A DNA stretch of 64,000 nucleotides from Marivita cryptomonadis (GCF_002115725.1 NZ_JFKD01000002.1:248001-312000); one strand, 5' to 3'; shown: positions 51,117 to 60,741, counted from the first letter of the stretch. A program made the numbers and translations. The notes: generated from the sequence alone by a model not told the origin.

Positions 51117-51518
51117 ATCACCCAACTTATCCAGATCATCTATTCTTCGCGGCCATTTGGCTATGATGAGGCCATGCTGAACGGTATTTTGCTGGACGCG
51201 CGGCGCTGTAATGAGCGGGGCAATGTGACAGGAGCGTTGGTCTGTCGTCAGGATGTGTATCTGCAACTGCTCGAAGGGCCGGTAGCCGCTGTTCAGGCCA
51301 CGTGTGAGCGCATAAAGCGGGACGACAGACATGTCGAAATGACCGTTCGTTTGACCGAAAACGTGGCCGAGCGGATGTTCGGCGACTGGGCGATGTTTCA
51401 CGATCCGGCGCAAACTTGGATCTGGTCTGCCAAGGATATCTCTGGCGGGGCGCTGGATCGGGCAAGCGTCGAAGAGTTCAAAACTGTTTTCGAGACCATC
51501 GCAGCAAAAGCCCGGTAA
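51117..51518 (+). CDS. BLUF-domain blue-light sensor with an apparent non-canonical ATC start
   Basis: The protein is a stand-alone BLUF domain. It has the flavin-contacting Tyr in QIIYSSR, an Asn in CNERGNVTG, and the photocycle Gln in YLQLLEG. The reading frame is open from 51048, but the only canonical start, ATG 51174, would delete the first strand with the Tyr. The ATC at 51117 sits 8 bases after a perfect AGGAG and matches the usual BLUF Met position, giving 133 residues. It is either a rare-start gene or one whose start was lost. No output domain is attached. Confidence 0.72.
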   Translation: MTQLIQIIYSSRPFGYDEAMLNGILLDARRCNERGNVTGALVCRQDVYLQLLEGPVAAVQATCERIKRDDRHVEMTVRLTENVAERMFGDWAMFHDPAQTWIWSAKDISGGALDRASVEEFKTVFETIAAKAR

Positions 51519-51572
51519 ACCGCCCTCGTCACGGGGTTGCGTTCAGGGCCAATGGGTCGATAGACACCAGCT

Positions 51573-51755
51573 ATGCCCATCCTGTTGATCCTTCTGTTGC
51601 TTGGTGTGCTGGCCTATCTCTTTTGGCGGCGCAAGACGACGACATTGACGCGAGAATGTCGGTGGCGGCGAACAGCACCCGGTGCGTGGCGCTGCGCCTT
51701 TTGTGGGGCGGAGATGGCGTCGGATGAAAGTCCGATTGTTTGTTTGCGGCGGTAA
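51573..51755 (+). CDS. Small membrane protein with a four-cysteine zinc-ribbon-like tail
   Basis: 60 residues: an N-terminal transmembrane helix (3-18, ILLILLLLGVLAYLFW), a basic stretch, then Cys29, Cys41, Cys44 and Cys57 (CX11CX2CX12C), likely binding one metal. From memory, similar small proteins occur in many Rhodobacterales. Function unknown. Confidence 0.62.
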   Translation: MPILLILLLLGVLAYLFWRRKTTTLTRECRWRRTAPGAWRCAFCGAEMASDESPIVCLRR

Positions 51756-51949
51756 AACGAGCCGTCCTGACAAAATTGAATCCGCAGTGTTTTTCTATTG
51801 CAACCGTAGGATTCAACGGCTCACCGCCGCTGGATGTGATCGTAATTTGGTCGAATGGTTCCGTGGGTGCGCCCTGTGGTGCGCGCCGGATTTTTTGCAT
51901 ATTTTTAAAAAGAGAAGATGCCATGGGCTTGCACCTGTGATCGCTCTGC
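51756..51949. other. AT-rich intergenic region before the DUF1989 gene
   Basis: TTGAATCC (51776-51783) and GGATTCAA (51809-51816) form an 8-bp inverted repeat with a 25-base loop. The stretch 51890-51920 (TTTTTTGCATATTTTTAAAA) is the most AT-rich part and probably contains the promoter. No gene seen. Confidence 0.4.
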
Positions 51950-51977
51950 GGTCCTTTGATCCGAAGGTAAAAGGACC
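51950..51977 (+). promoter_or_regulatory. Hairpin masking the DUF1989 ribosome-binding site
   Basis: GGTCCTTT (51950-51957) pairs perfectly with AAAGGACC (51970-51977) around a 12-base loop. The right arm contains the AAAGGA ribosome-binding site, which lies eight bases before the ATG at 51984. In the folded mRNA the site would be closed, suggesting translational control. Confidence 0.5.
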
Positions 51978-51983
51978 CTGCTC

Positions 51984-52832
51984 ATGATACATACCCCAGA
52001 GGATGCAGATACGCGCCGCGCGATTGAACCGGTGATTTGTTATCCGAACGACACGTTGCCAGTGCCGGACCTTGAGCTTTATGCGCAGGCTTTGGCCGGG
52101 GCCGAAGTTGTGCTTGTGGCGATTGCAGCGCCGCGTGAGGCCTGTACGTTTCGTGTGCCAGCCGGTTCTTTCTTTCGCATCGTGAGCGTCGATGGTCCTC
52201 AGGTGGGGGATTTGAACCTGTGGAACGCGCACGATCTGTCCGAGCGGTTCTATTCCGGCAAAACCCGCGCGCTGCATGGGACGCATGTCACAACGGGTGA
52301 GCGGCTTTGGTCGTCCTTTCCGACGCTGCGCCCGATGGCGACCATCGTGGAGGACACGCTGGGCTGGTACGGGATCGACACCTATGGCGGGTCGGTGCAT
52401 GACGTGATCGGCACGCGCTGTGATCCCTATACGGGTAATCTTCTGTCCGGTGTGCAGTATCACCATTGCTGCCATTCGAACCTGACGCGCGCCTTGGCCG
52501 ATGCCACAGGCATGACGCTGGCAGAGGCGGAACCGCATGTTCATGATGTGCTCAACGTGTTCATGTGCACTGGGTTCACGCGGGATACCGGACAGTATTT
52601 CATGAAAGCCAGCCCAGTGCGGCCGGGCGACCATCTGACGTTCTTTGCCGAGATCGACTTACTGGGCGCGTTGTCGGCCTGTCCGGGTGGGGATTGTTCG
52701 GCCGAGCATACCAGCGATATGGCTGCGTGTTATCCCTTGCGGGTGGAGGTTTTACAGCCCGCGGAACGCGCGTTGGATGGGTGGTCATCGCCAGCGGTAA
52801 ACGGCTATGACCGGAGCCACGGGCGGGGTTAA
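51984..52832 (+). CDS. DUF1989 / urea carboxylase-associated family protein
   Basis: A 282-residue protein with family blocks VPAGSFFRIVSVDGPQVGDL, NAHDLSERFYSGKTRALHGT and GTRCDPYTGNLLSGVQYHHCCHSNL, rich in His and Cys likely to bind a metal. Relatives accompany urea, guanidine or carboxyguanidine metabolism genes; none are adjacent here. It overlaps the convergent membrane protein gene by 4 bp. Confidence 0.75.
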   Translation: MIHTPEDADTRRAIEPVICYPNDTLPVPDLELYAQALAGAEVVLVAIAAPREACTFRVPAGSFFRIVSVDGPQVGDLNLWNAHDLSERFYSGKTRALHGTHVTTGERLWSSFPTLRPMATIVEDTLGWYGIDTYGGSVHDVIGTRCDPYTGNLLSGVQYHHCCHSNLTRALADATGMTLAEAEPHVHDVLNVFMCTGFTRDTGQYFMKASPVRPGDHLTFFAEIDLLGALSACPGGDCSAEHTSDMAACYPLRVEVLQPAERALDGWSSPAVNGYDRSHGRG

Positions 52833-53503
52833 TCTGGGCGCGGTGTTTCTTTGTAGGGATGCGTCGCGACGATTGTCCAATACATCAGGTAATGCAGCGC
52901 GATGGGGCCAAGCGTGATTGCCACGATCCAGTCAAAGGCTGTGCCGTGACGCGCGGCGAGTTCGTTCAGCAGGATCAGGGCAACGAGGCGAACCACCTGC
53001 CAATTGGCGGCATTTCGTTGGCCTTCGTCCCAGTCGCGGGCGAACCATCCGATCTTGTCGCCATCGCCTAGCATGTAGAAGACCACGACAAACAAGCACA
53101 GATAGATGCCGAGCCCAAGGCTGAGTGCGGTCTGTGCCGCTGCAAGTGACGGTAGGGCCATCATGCCAGCATAAGCGGCGAGCCAAATCAGGACCAGCTT
53201 GCTTCCTGCGTTGGGAAGTCCGATCCGTTCATAGGTCGAAAGTGTGTCCGGCATTTTGACCGCGACCACCGCGACATGACCAAGCAGCGCGCACATCACC
53301 GGCAGGACAAGCCCGATCTCGTTCAATGCGGCGTGGTGATGGGCGGTCAGGGTGAAGAGCGAAAGAGTGATGACGCTGAACAGAAACAGCATGCGCGGGA
53401 TCGGCACACGTGTCGTCAGGAGGACGTAGATATCGAAGACCCAGTTTGGCATTCCTCTTGGGTGACAGAAGAATGTGGCGGGATTAGGAAAGGACCGGGA
53501 CAA
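52829..53503 (-). CDS. Hypothetical multi-pass membrane protein
   Basis: A protein of 207-224 residues with five or six hydrophobic segments and no recognised family. Both starts are imperfect. A TTG at 53503 gives 224 residues, and an ATG at 53452 gives 207 but has its AAGAGGA almost touching the start codon. A conserved-looking IGWFARDWDEGQRNAANWQ connects two membrane segments. Confidence 0.6.
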   Translation of the reverse strand: MSRSFPNPATFFCHPRGMPNWVFDIYVLLTTRVPIPRMLFLFSVITLSLFTLTAHHHAALNEIGLVLPVMCALLGHVAVVAVKMPDTLSTYERIGLPNAGSKLVLIWLAAYAGMMALPSLAAAQTALSLGLGIYLCLFVVVFYMLGDGDKIGWFARDWDEGQRNAANWQVVRLVALILLNELAARHGTAFDWIVAITLGPIALHYLMYWTIVATHPYKETPRPD

Positions 53504-53524
53504 TCGTGATCGCCCCGGTTTTTT
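53494..53524 (+). terminator. Inverted repeat with T-run downstream of deoD
   Basis: ACCGGG (53494-53499) and CCCGGT (53514-53519) form a stem with a 14-base loop, followed on the plus strand by TTTTTT. It lies just after the leftward deoD stop. The orientation of the T-run favours stopping rightward transcription, though the stem would also appear in the deoD transcript. Confidence 0.5.
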
Positions 53525-53531
53525 AGGTCAT

Positions 53532-54236
53532 TCAGGCAAAAGCCGCCGTGAGGGCGATTTCGACCATATCGCCAAAGCTGCGTTCGCGGTCTTCCGACGG
53601 CAACGCTTCTCCGGTTTGCAGGTGGTCGGAAACGGTCAGAACAGCCAATGCACGAACCGAGTGGCGGGCCGCAAGATTGTAGAGTTCTGCCGCTTCCATT
53701 TCGACGCCAAGAATGCCGTGGCGAGTCATCTGTTCATTCAAGTCGGGGCGTTCGTCGTAAAACACATCCGATGAATAAATGCCGCCGACATGGGTTTTGG
53801 TTCCCTTGGCTTCGGCTGCTGCAACGGCGGCCCGCAACAGGCTCCAATCCGCGCAAGGAGCGAAATTCAATTCCTTGAAAATCCCCCGTGACGGTGTGGA
53901 CAGTGTGCTTGCCGTCATTGCGATGATGACATCCCGGATACCGACATGCGGCTGCATTCCGCCGCATGATCCGATGCGAATGAGTGTTTTCGCACCGTAG
54001 TCGCGGATCAATTCATTGGCATAGATGGACAGCGAGGGCATGCCCATTCCAGACCCTTGAATTGTGACAGGATGCCCATTCCATGTCCCGGTAAAGCCCA
54101 GCATGCCGCGGACTTCGTTTACAAGACGAACGTCAGTCAGAAATGTCTCTGCAGCCCATTTGGCGCGATAGGGATCACCGGGCATCAGCACGGTTTCGGC
54201 AATCTCGCCTTTTTGGGCTCCGATGTGAACGGTCAT
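53532..54236 (-). CDS. deoD: Purine-nucleoside phosphorylase, DeoD type
   Basis: A 234-residue hexameric-type phosphorylase: [16 protein letters not shown] (phosphate site Gly-Asp-Pro and Arg), [36 protein letters not shown] and the catalytic Asp in TVSDHLQTG. It cleaves purine nucleosides for salvage. It begins one base after the stop of the hns-like gene, so the two are coupled. Confidence 0.93.
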   Translation of the reverse strand: MTVHIGAQKGEIAETVLMPGDPYRAKWAAETFLTDVRLVNEVRGMLGFTGTWNGHPVTIQGSGMGMPSLSIYANELIRDYGAKTLIRIGSCGGMQPHVGIRDVIIAMTASTLSTPSRGIFKELNFAPCADWSLLRAAVAAAEAKGTKTHVGGIYSSDVFYDERPDLNEQMTRHGILGVEMEAAELYNLAARHSVRALAVLTVSDHLQTGEALPSEDRERSFGDMVEIALTAAFA

Positions 54237-54237
54237 G

Positions 54238-54549
54238 TCAGATCTTCAGATCGTCCATGTTTTTTCCGGCAGCCAACGCGTCGTTGACCCAATTCGGTTT
54301 GCGGCCTTTTCCAGTCCAGGTTTGGGACGGGTCGGCCGGATTTTTGTATTTTGGTTCGCTCTTGGAGCCCTTTTTGGGCTGGCCACCCAAAAGCTCATCG
54401 AGCGAGAAGCCGTATTCCTTGGCCGCCGACTCGGCCGCTTTTTTGGCTTCTGAAAGGCGTCGTGTTTCGATTGTCTTGAGTGCTTTTTCTGCGTCCTTGA
54501 TGAGCTTGGTCAGCTCGTCTTTGGACATATTGTTGAGATCAATACTCAT
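54238..54549 (-). CDS. H-NS/HvrA-family nucleoid-associated regulator
   Basis: A 103-residue protein with an N-terminal coiled-coil oligomerisation region (1-50) and the H-NS DNA-binding tail [20 protein letters not shown]. In Rhodobacter relatives (HvrA, Spb) such proteins tune photosynthesis and nitrogen genes in response to light or ammonium. It lies directly upstream of deoD, and the preceding 170 bp is notably AT-rich, consistent with autoregulation. Confidence 0.88.
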   Translation of the reverse strand: MSIDLNNMSKDELTKLIKDAEKALKTIETRRLSEAKKAAESAAKEYGFSLDELLGGQPKKGSKSEPKYKNPADPSQTWTGKGRKPNWVNDALAAGKNMDDLKI

Positions 54550-54703
54550 GTGTTTCTCCGAGTGGGTTTCTTCTAGATCAATAAATTTTGGATACTCCTC
54601 GGATTGATTAAGTCAATTCGAGAAGCATCTTTAGTTAAATAACATCCGCTTTAGCGCTATATTAGGTTGACCGCTTTTCAATAAATCGCAAGGGCAAGTT
54701 GTT

Positions 54704-54723
54704 TTGACGCTGATCAGCGTCAA
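54704..54723. repeat. Perfect 20-bp palindrome at the end of the secreted-protein gene
   Basis: TTGACGCTGATCAGCGTCAA is fully self-complementary and contains the stop codon of the leftward gene 54720-55199. It may act as its transcript-end hairpin, although no T-run follows, or as a distal operator for the hns-like promoter. The rest of 54550-54703 is AT-rich, with no gene seen. Confidence 0.5.
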
Positions 54724-55199
54724 TTTCCGCTCATGGACTGCATCAATGCGGCGGTGAAGCCGGATTCATCCATTCGGTCGAGCATGACATCAGCCATTCC
54801 GCAGTCTTGATTGACCGCGATGGAGTAGTCGTCGGATACGCCCTCGGGCAAAAAATCGGTTTCGTCGCCAAGAGCATCGAGATCCATTTCTGCCATTTCG
54901 GGAATGAAAGCTTCCATTTTATCAAGCATCTCATCCACCGCGGAACCGCTTGAGGCGGAGATGTATTTGTCCAGCACACAGGCCCCGGCGGTGCGGAAGG
55001 TGTCGTCCCATTCGGAACTTGGGATGGCAGACCGCAGTGGCTCGGGATTGCCGCCTTGCTGTTCGACCATGCGGATCATGGCGTTGTACATGGCATCGGT
55101 CATGTTTTCTGAAATTGTTTCAAGACGTTCCAAACGCGTTTCGGCAAAAGCGACTGCAGGAACGGATGCGACAAGGGCGGCGAAAATGAGGTGTTTCAT
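54720..55199 (-). CDS. Hypothetical secreted acidic protein
   Basis: A 159-residue protein with a signal peptide (1-19, AVAFA cleavage), mostly helical and acidic, with Met-rich segments and two Cys (GACVLDK, QDCGMA). No recognised domain. The ATG at 55199 follows GGAAAGAG. It lies downstream of ecm in the same direction, but a terminator separates them. Confidence 0.65.
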   Translation of the reverse strand: MKHLIFAALVASVPAVAFAETRLERLETISENMTDAMYNAMIRMVEQQGGNPEPLRSAIPSSEWDDTFRTAGACVLDKYISASSGSAVDEMLDKMEAFIPEMAEMDLDALGDETDFLPEGVSDDYSIAVNQDCGMADVMLDRMDESGFTAALMQSMSGN

Positions 55200-55219
55200 A
55201 AAGCTCTTTCCAAAACGAA

Positions 55220-55247
55220 AACGGGTACGGCCGAAACCGTACCCGTT
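55220..55247 (-). terminator. Intrinsic terminator after ecm
   Basis: An 11-bp perfect stem, AACGGGTACGG with CCGTACCCGTT, and a 6-base loop. Read leftward it is followed by TTCGTTTTGG, giving a T-rich tail just beyond the ecm stop. Confidence 0.8.
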
Positions 55248-55276
55248 CAGAAGGATCAAGAAAAGCCTTGGCCCTT

Positions 55277-57253
55277 CTATTCAGCCGCGACCGCTTTGGG
55301 ATCGGCGAGGGTGACTATGTCCATCATGATGGCGTTCAATTCAAAGTCTTTCGGGGTGTAGACTTTGGCCACGCCCATTGCGCGCAGGCGCTTGGCGTCT
55401 TCGTCCGGGATAATGCCGCCAACGATGACTGGAATGTGGCCCAGTCCAGCGTCGCGCATCTTGGCCATCATGTCTTCGACCAGCGGGATGTGGCTGCCCG
55501 ATAGGATCGACAAGCCAACCACGTGGACTTCGTTCTCTTGCGCCGCGGTGACGATCTGATCGGGGGTCAGGCGGATGCCTTCGTAGTCGATCTCCATACC
55601 GCAGTCGCGGGCGCGGAAGGCGATCTGTTCAGCGCCGTTGGAATGGCCGTCAAGGCCGGGCTTGCCGACAAGGAATTTAAGGCGGCGGCCGAGTTTGTCG
55701 GCGACGGCGTTGACCGCATCGCGGATGTCGTCGAGCCCTTCGGTTTTGTTTGACACGGATTTCGACACGCCGGTCGGGCCTCGGTATTCGCCGAAGACCG
55801 CGCGCATTTCACCTGCCCATTCGCCTGTGGTGACGCCAGCCTTGGCGCAGGCGATGGAGGCGGGCATGACGTTTGCGCCTTCCTTGGCGGCGGAACGCAG
55901 GTCGGCCAGTGCCTTTTGCACCGCGTCGCCGTCCCGTTCAGCCCGCCATGCGTTCAGGCGATTGATCTGTTCCTGCTCGACTGCCGGGTCAACAACCATG
56001 ATGCCGCCATCTTCGGTCTGAAGCGGCGAAGGTTCGCCTTCGACCCATTTGTTGACGCCAACCACGATGGTTTCGTTGCGTTCGATCTTGTTCAGGCGGT
56101 CGGCGTTGGAGTCGACCAGACGGCCCTTCATGTATTCGATGGCGCCGATGGCACCGCCCATGGAGTCGAGGTTCGCAAGTTCGGCACGTGCGCCTTCCTT
56201 GAGTTGTTCCACTTTGGCGTCAACAGCAGGGTTGCCGTCGAACAGGTCATCGAATTCCAGAAGGTCGGTTTCGTAGGCGAGGATCTGTTGCATCCGCATC
56301 GACCATTGCTGATCCCAGGGTCGGGGCAGGCCAAGCGCTTCGTTCCATGCAGGAAGCTGTACGGCGCGGGCGCGGGCTTTCTTGGACAATGTCACGGCCA
56401 GCATCTCGATCAGGATGCGGTAGACGTTGTTTTCCGGCTGCTGTTCGGTCAGGCCCAGCGAGTTCACCTGCACGCCGTAGCGGAAGCGGCGGTATTTCGC
56501 ATCGGTCACGCCGTAGCGCTGTTCCAAAATTTCGTCCCAAAGGTCCACAAAAGCGCGCATCTTGCACATCTCGGTGACGAAGCGGATGCCTGCGTTTACG
56601 AAGAAGCTGATGCGGCCGCAGAGCGCCGGGAAGTCTTCCGCCGGTACGCGGGGCTTCAACTCATCCAGAACGGCGATGGCGGTGGCGAGGGCGAATGAGA
56701 GCTCCTGCTCCGGCGTCGCGCCCGCCTCTTGCAGGTGATAGGAACACACGTTCATCGGGTTCCATTTGGGGATATGCGTGTAGCAGTATTCGGCCACGTC
56801 CCCGATCATTTTGAGCGACGGTTTTGGCGGGCAGATATAGGTGCCGCGCGACAGGTATTCCTTGATCAGATCGTTCTGCACTGTGCCTTGCAGTTTGCTG
56901 ACATCGGCGCCCTGTTCCTCGGCCACGGCGACATAGAGCGCGAGCAGCCATGGCGCGGTCGCGTTGATCGTCATGGAGGTGTTCATCTGTTCCAGCGGGA
57001 TCTGGTCGAAGAGCGTGCGCATGTCGCCCAGATGGCTGACCGGCACGCCGACCTTGCCGACTTCGCCGCGTGCCAGAACATGATCGCTGTCATAGCCAGT
57101 TTGTGTTGGCAGGTCGAAAGCGACGGATAGCCCGGTCTGTCCTTTGGAGAGGTTGGAGCGGTAGAGGGCGTTCGAGGCCTGCGCGGTCGAGTGTCCCGCA
57201 TAGGTGCGGATGAGCCAGGGTTTGTCACGTGTGGGTGTCTGTGCGTCGGTCAT
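55277..57253 (-). CDS. ecm: Ethylmalonyl-CoA mutase (MeaA-type, coenzyme B12-dependent)
   Basis: A 658-residue single-chain acyl-CoA mutase that converts (2R)-ethylmalonyl-CoA to methylsuccinyl-CoA. An N-terminal mutase barrel (LPTQTGYDSDHVLARGEVGKVG) and a C-terminal cobalamin domain with the DxHxxG lower-ligand motif in GLDGHSNG are present. The ATG at 57253 has GGAG upstream. Nearness to ccr, mch and mcl2 distinguishes it from methylmalonyl-CoA mutase. Divergent from the acyltransferase gene across 274 bp that contains no other gene. Confidence 0.92.
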   Translation of the reverse strand: MTDAQTPTRDKPWLIRTYAGHSTAQASNALYRSNLSKGQTGLSVAFDLPTQTGYDSDHVLARGEVGKVGVPVSHLGDMRTLFDQIPLEQMNTSMTINATAPWLLALYVAVAEEQGADVSKLQGTVQNDLIKEYLSRGTYICPPKPSLKMIGDVAEYCYTHIPKWNPMNVCSYHLQEAGATPEQELSFALATAIAVLDELKPRVPAEDFPALCGRISFFVNAGIRFVTEMCKMRAFVDLWDEILEQRYGVTDAKYRRFRYGVQVNSLGLTEQQPENNVYRILIEMLAVTLSKKARARAVQLPAWNEALGLPRPWDQQWSMRMQQILAYETDLLEFDDLFDGNPAVDAKVEQLKEGARAELANLDSMGGAIGAIEYMKGRLVDSNADRLNKIERNETIVVGVNKWVEGEPSPLQTEDGGIMVVDPAVEQEQINRLNAWRAERDGDAVQKALADLRSAAKEGANVMPASIACAKAGVTTGEWAGEMRAVFGEYRGPTGVSKSVSNKTEGLDDIRDAVNAVADKLGRRLKFLVGKPGLDGHSNGAEQIAFRARDCGMEIDYEGIRLTPDQIVTAAQENEVHVVGLSILSGSHIPLVEDMMAKMRDAGLGHIPVIVGGIIPDEDAKRLRAMGVAKVYTPKDFELNAIMMDIVTLADPKAVAAE

Positions 57254-57527
57254 GTCGGCTCCGTCAAAGGCGGGATTCGGAATTGTAATCTTGTTGCGTG
57301 ATGCGATGCATACGCGAAACTTTATGTCGCTGTCAATTCGCCGCGCTGCGGCGAGACGATTGGTGCTGCATGACAGCATATGTCACGTGCCACGCCAAGC
57401 GAAAGCGAGACCGTTGTCGCATGAATCACAGGGCGGACATGGGTCTGGTTGCGGCAGGAGAACGCGGTTGTACCAGTCATGATCTTTAGTCATTTACCCC
57501 GGCGCACTTCGTTGCGAGAGTGATCGC

Positions 57528-58871
57528 ATGACATCGCAGGTGACACTACCTCTTTGGGCTTTTGTTCTTATCCTGCTGTTCGCGGCGGTGACGTTTGCGT
57601 CGCATTTTCTGTTTCCGTCGGTACGCTGGTTCTTTCGCAGGCGGATGGAACGCGCGGTCAAGCGACTGAACGCACGGCTTGAGCGCCCAATCCAGCCATT
57701 CAAGCTTTTGCGTCGTCAGGACATGATCCAACGGTTGATCTATGATCCCGAAATCACGCAGGCGATTGTTGAGCATGCCAAAGCGGAAGGTGTCCGCGAA
57801 GACGTGGCCTTCGAACGGGCGCGCCGGTATGCGCGGGAAATCGTGCCGTCGTTTTCGGCATCGGTCTATTTCGGTTTTGCCATCAGCGCAGCCCGCCTTC
57901 TGAGCACGACACTTTACCGGGTGCGCATGGTGCATCAGGATTCCGGTCTTGCCGATATTGACCCGAATGCGACGGTTGTCTTTGTGATGAACCATCGTTC
58001 GAATATGGATTACGTGCTGGTGACCTATCTGGCGGCGGATCGTTCAGCGCTGTCTTATGCCGTAGGCGAATGGGCACGGGTTTGGCCGCTGTCGCGTCTG
58101 ATCCGGGCAATGGGGGCCTATTTCATTCGGCGGCGATCCCGCAGCGATCTGTATCGCAGGGTTCTGGCGAAATATGTGCAGCAGGCCACAGGAGCGGGTG
58201 TGACACAGGCTGTGTTCCCGGAAGGCGGTCTGAGTCTTGATGGTGGTCTGGCCACGCCAAAGATCGGTATTCTCAAATATATTCTCGAGGGGGCCGAACG
58301 GGCAAAGCGGGACGTTGTCTTTGTCCCGATCGCGCTGAACTATGACCGGGTTCTGGAGGACACGATCCTTCTGCGCGCGCAGGCCAATGGCAATCGCAAG
58401 TTCCGTGCGCGTATCAGCGTCGTGTTCCGAGCCATCCTGTGGCAAGTCTGGTTGCGGATCACTGGCAAGTTCCATCGGTTCGGCTATGCCGCCGTCAGTT
58501 TTGGCAAGCCCCTGACGCTCAGCCATGTCGCCCCGGCTGATAGTACAGCCGAGGCGCTTTCGGCGACGATCATGACCCGTATTGCGGACGCAGTGCCAGT
58601 CTTGCCAGTGCCGTTGTTGTCTCATCTGCTGCTGACATCGGGGCCGATGCCGCGTGATGCGCTGGAAAAGGCGTTCGGTCAGGCGTTGAAACGCCTTGAA
58701 GATGCGCAAGTTCATTTGCCGCGCCACAATCGTGATTATGCGGTCGAATTCGGCCTGCGCAACCTGCAGGAACGCGGGATCGTGGTCGAGGCGGCGGCCG
58801 GGCTTCGGATAGCGTCGGGCAAGGAAGACCTGGCCGGGTTCTATGCGAATTCGGTTCGGCACTTGATGTAA
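57528..58871 (+). CDS. PlsB/PlsC-like glycerophosphate acyltransferase
   Basis: A 447-residue protein with an N-terminal membrane helix (about 5-27), the HX4D motif in NHRSNMD, RRRSRSDLYRR, and VFPEGGLSLDG, the third acyltransferase block. The size and extended C-terminal helical domain are closer to PlsB-like glycerol-3-phosphate acyltransferases than to short PlsC. The substrate is unproven. It precedes ccr in the same direction by 161 bp. Confidence 0.78.
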   Translation: MTSQVTLPLWAFVLILLFAAVTFASHFLFPSVRWFFRRRMERAVKRLNARLERPIQPFKLLRRQDMIQRLIYDPEITQAIVEHAKAEGVREDVAFERARRYAREIVPSFSASVYFGFAISAARLLSTTLYRVRMVHQDSGLADIDPNATVVFVMNHRSNMDYVLVTYLAADRSALSYAVGEWARVWPLSRLIRAMGAYFIRRRSRSDLYRRVLAKYVQQATGAGVTQAVFPEGGLSLDGGLATPKIGILKYILEGAERAKRDVVFVPIALNYDRVLEDTILLRAQANGNRKFRARISVVFRAILWQVWLRITGKFHRFGYAAVSFGKPLTLSHVAPADSTAEALSATIMTRIADAVPVLPVPLLSHLLLTSGPMPRDALEKAFGQALKRLEDAQVHLPRHNRDYAVEFGLRNLQERGIVVEAAAGLRIASGKEDLAGFYANSVRHLM

Positions 58872-59032
58872 ATCCGTTCTGCGGGTGCAAAGTAATTTCT
58901 GCAGTCGCTCGGTCATAAAATTACAAAATAGACCGAAATCTTGTTGCATAATTTCAAGGGGGGTCCTATTTCAGGGTCAGAAGCCGCGATTCTGCATTGC
59001 GGCACGACACAACATGTTTCTAGGAGGTTCGG
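58872..59032 (+). promoter_or_regulatory. ccr upstream region
   Basis: Contains TGCAAA-GTAA-TTTCTGCA (about 58886-58903) and TTGCATAATTTCAA (about 58943-58956), TGCA-rich elements that recall ScfR/PccR-type sites without matching them exactly. A strong AGGAGG precedes the ccr start. Confidence 0.3.
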
Positions 59033-60319
<1,287 letters not shown>

Positions 60320-60348
60320 CCTTCTGCTTACTTCTGTTTGCTATCCAG

Positions 60349-60380
60349 ACCCGCGGGCCATCCGGCCTGCGGGTTTTTTA
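60349..60380 (+). terminator. Intrinsic terminator after ccr
   Basis: ACCCGC-GGGCC-ATCC-GGCC-T-GCGGGT forms a stem with one bulge or mismatch, followed by TTTTTTA, 30 bp after the ccr stop. Confidence 0.85.
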
Positions 60381-60489
60381 TTGGGCCGCTTGTTTTGGCA
60401 GGTGAAAGACGGCGACCTTACACCCTCACCAGAATTGGGGAGTTGGAATCAGGGAGTTTGCCAAATTTTTACCACATGTTATGGTTGTG

Positions 60490-60505
60490 TTAACTTTCTG
60501 TTAAC
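60490..60505 (+). promoter_or_regulatory. CtrA-type binding site before the small ORF-luxR-luxI cluster
   Basis: TTAA-CTTTCTG-TTAAC matches the full alphaproteobacterial CtrA consensus TTAA-N7-TTAAC exactly. It lies 20 bp before the small ORF and 165 bp before luxR, in an AT-rich stretch. Confidence 0.6.
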
Positions 60506-60525
60506 TATCTCAGGGTGACGGTGTC

Positions 60526-60741
60526 ATGGGACATGACTGGATCATAGATGTGTTGACCGACCTCAAGACGTTTGCAGTGGCAAACGATCTGGATGCGTTG
60601 GCTGCCAAGCTGGATGATACGCAATTGGTGGCACAGGCAGAGATTGGTTCACGCGGTAAAGGGATAGACCGTGGGCTTCTTGGAACGAGTGCCGCAACTG
60701 GACGACGTGATCGCACGATTGGAGTGCGCCGCTCGTCTTGA
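60526..60741 (+). CDS. Small protein encoded upstream of and overlapping luxR
   Basis: A 71-residue protein starting MGHDWIIDVLTDLKTFAVAN, with a helical N-terminal two-thirds and a basic tail. AGGGTGA lies eight bases before the ATG. The last 71 bp overlap the luxR start in another frame. From memory, a similar small WI-DVL-DL-TFA protein is seen next to luxR in other Rhodobacterales, but this was not checked. It may couple translation to luxR or act as a regulator. Confidence 0.5.
   Translation: MGHDWIIDVLTDLKTFAVANDLDALAAKLDDTQLVAQAEIGSRGKGIDRGLLGTSAATGRRDRTIGVRRSS

Noticed and set aside
54610..54625. FNR-type site TTGATTAAGTCAA upstream of the hns-like gene
   Set aside because: The half-sites are separated by one base too few for the FNR/FnrL consensus.
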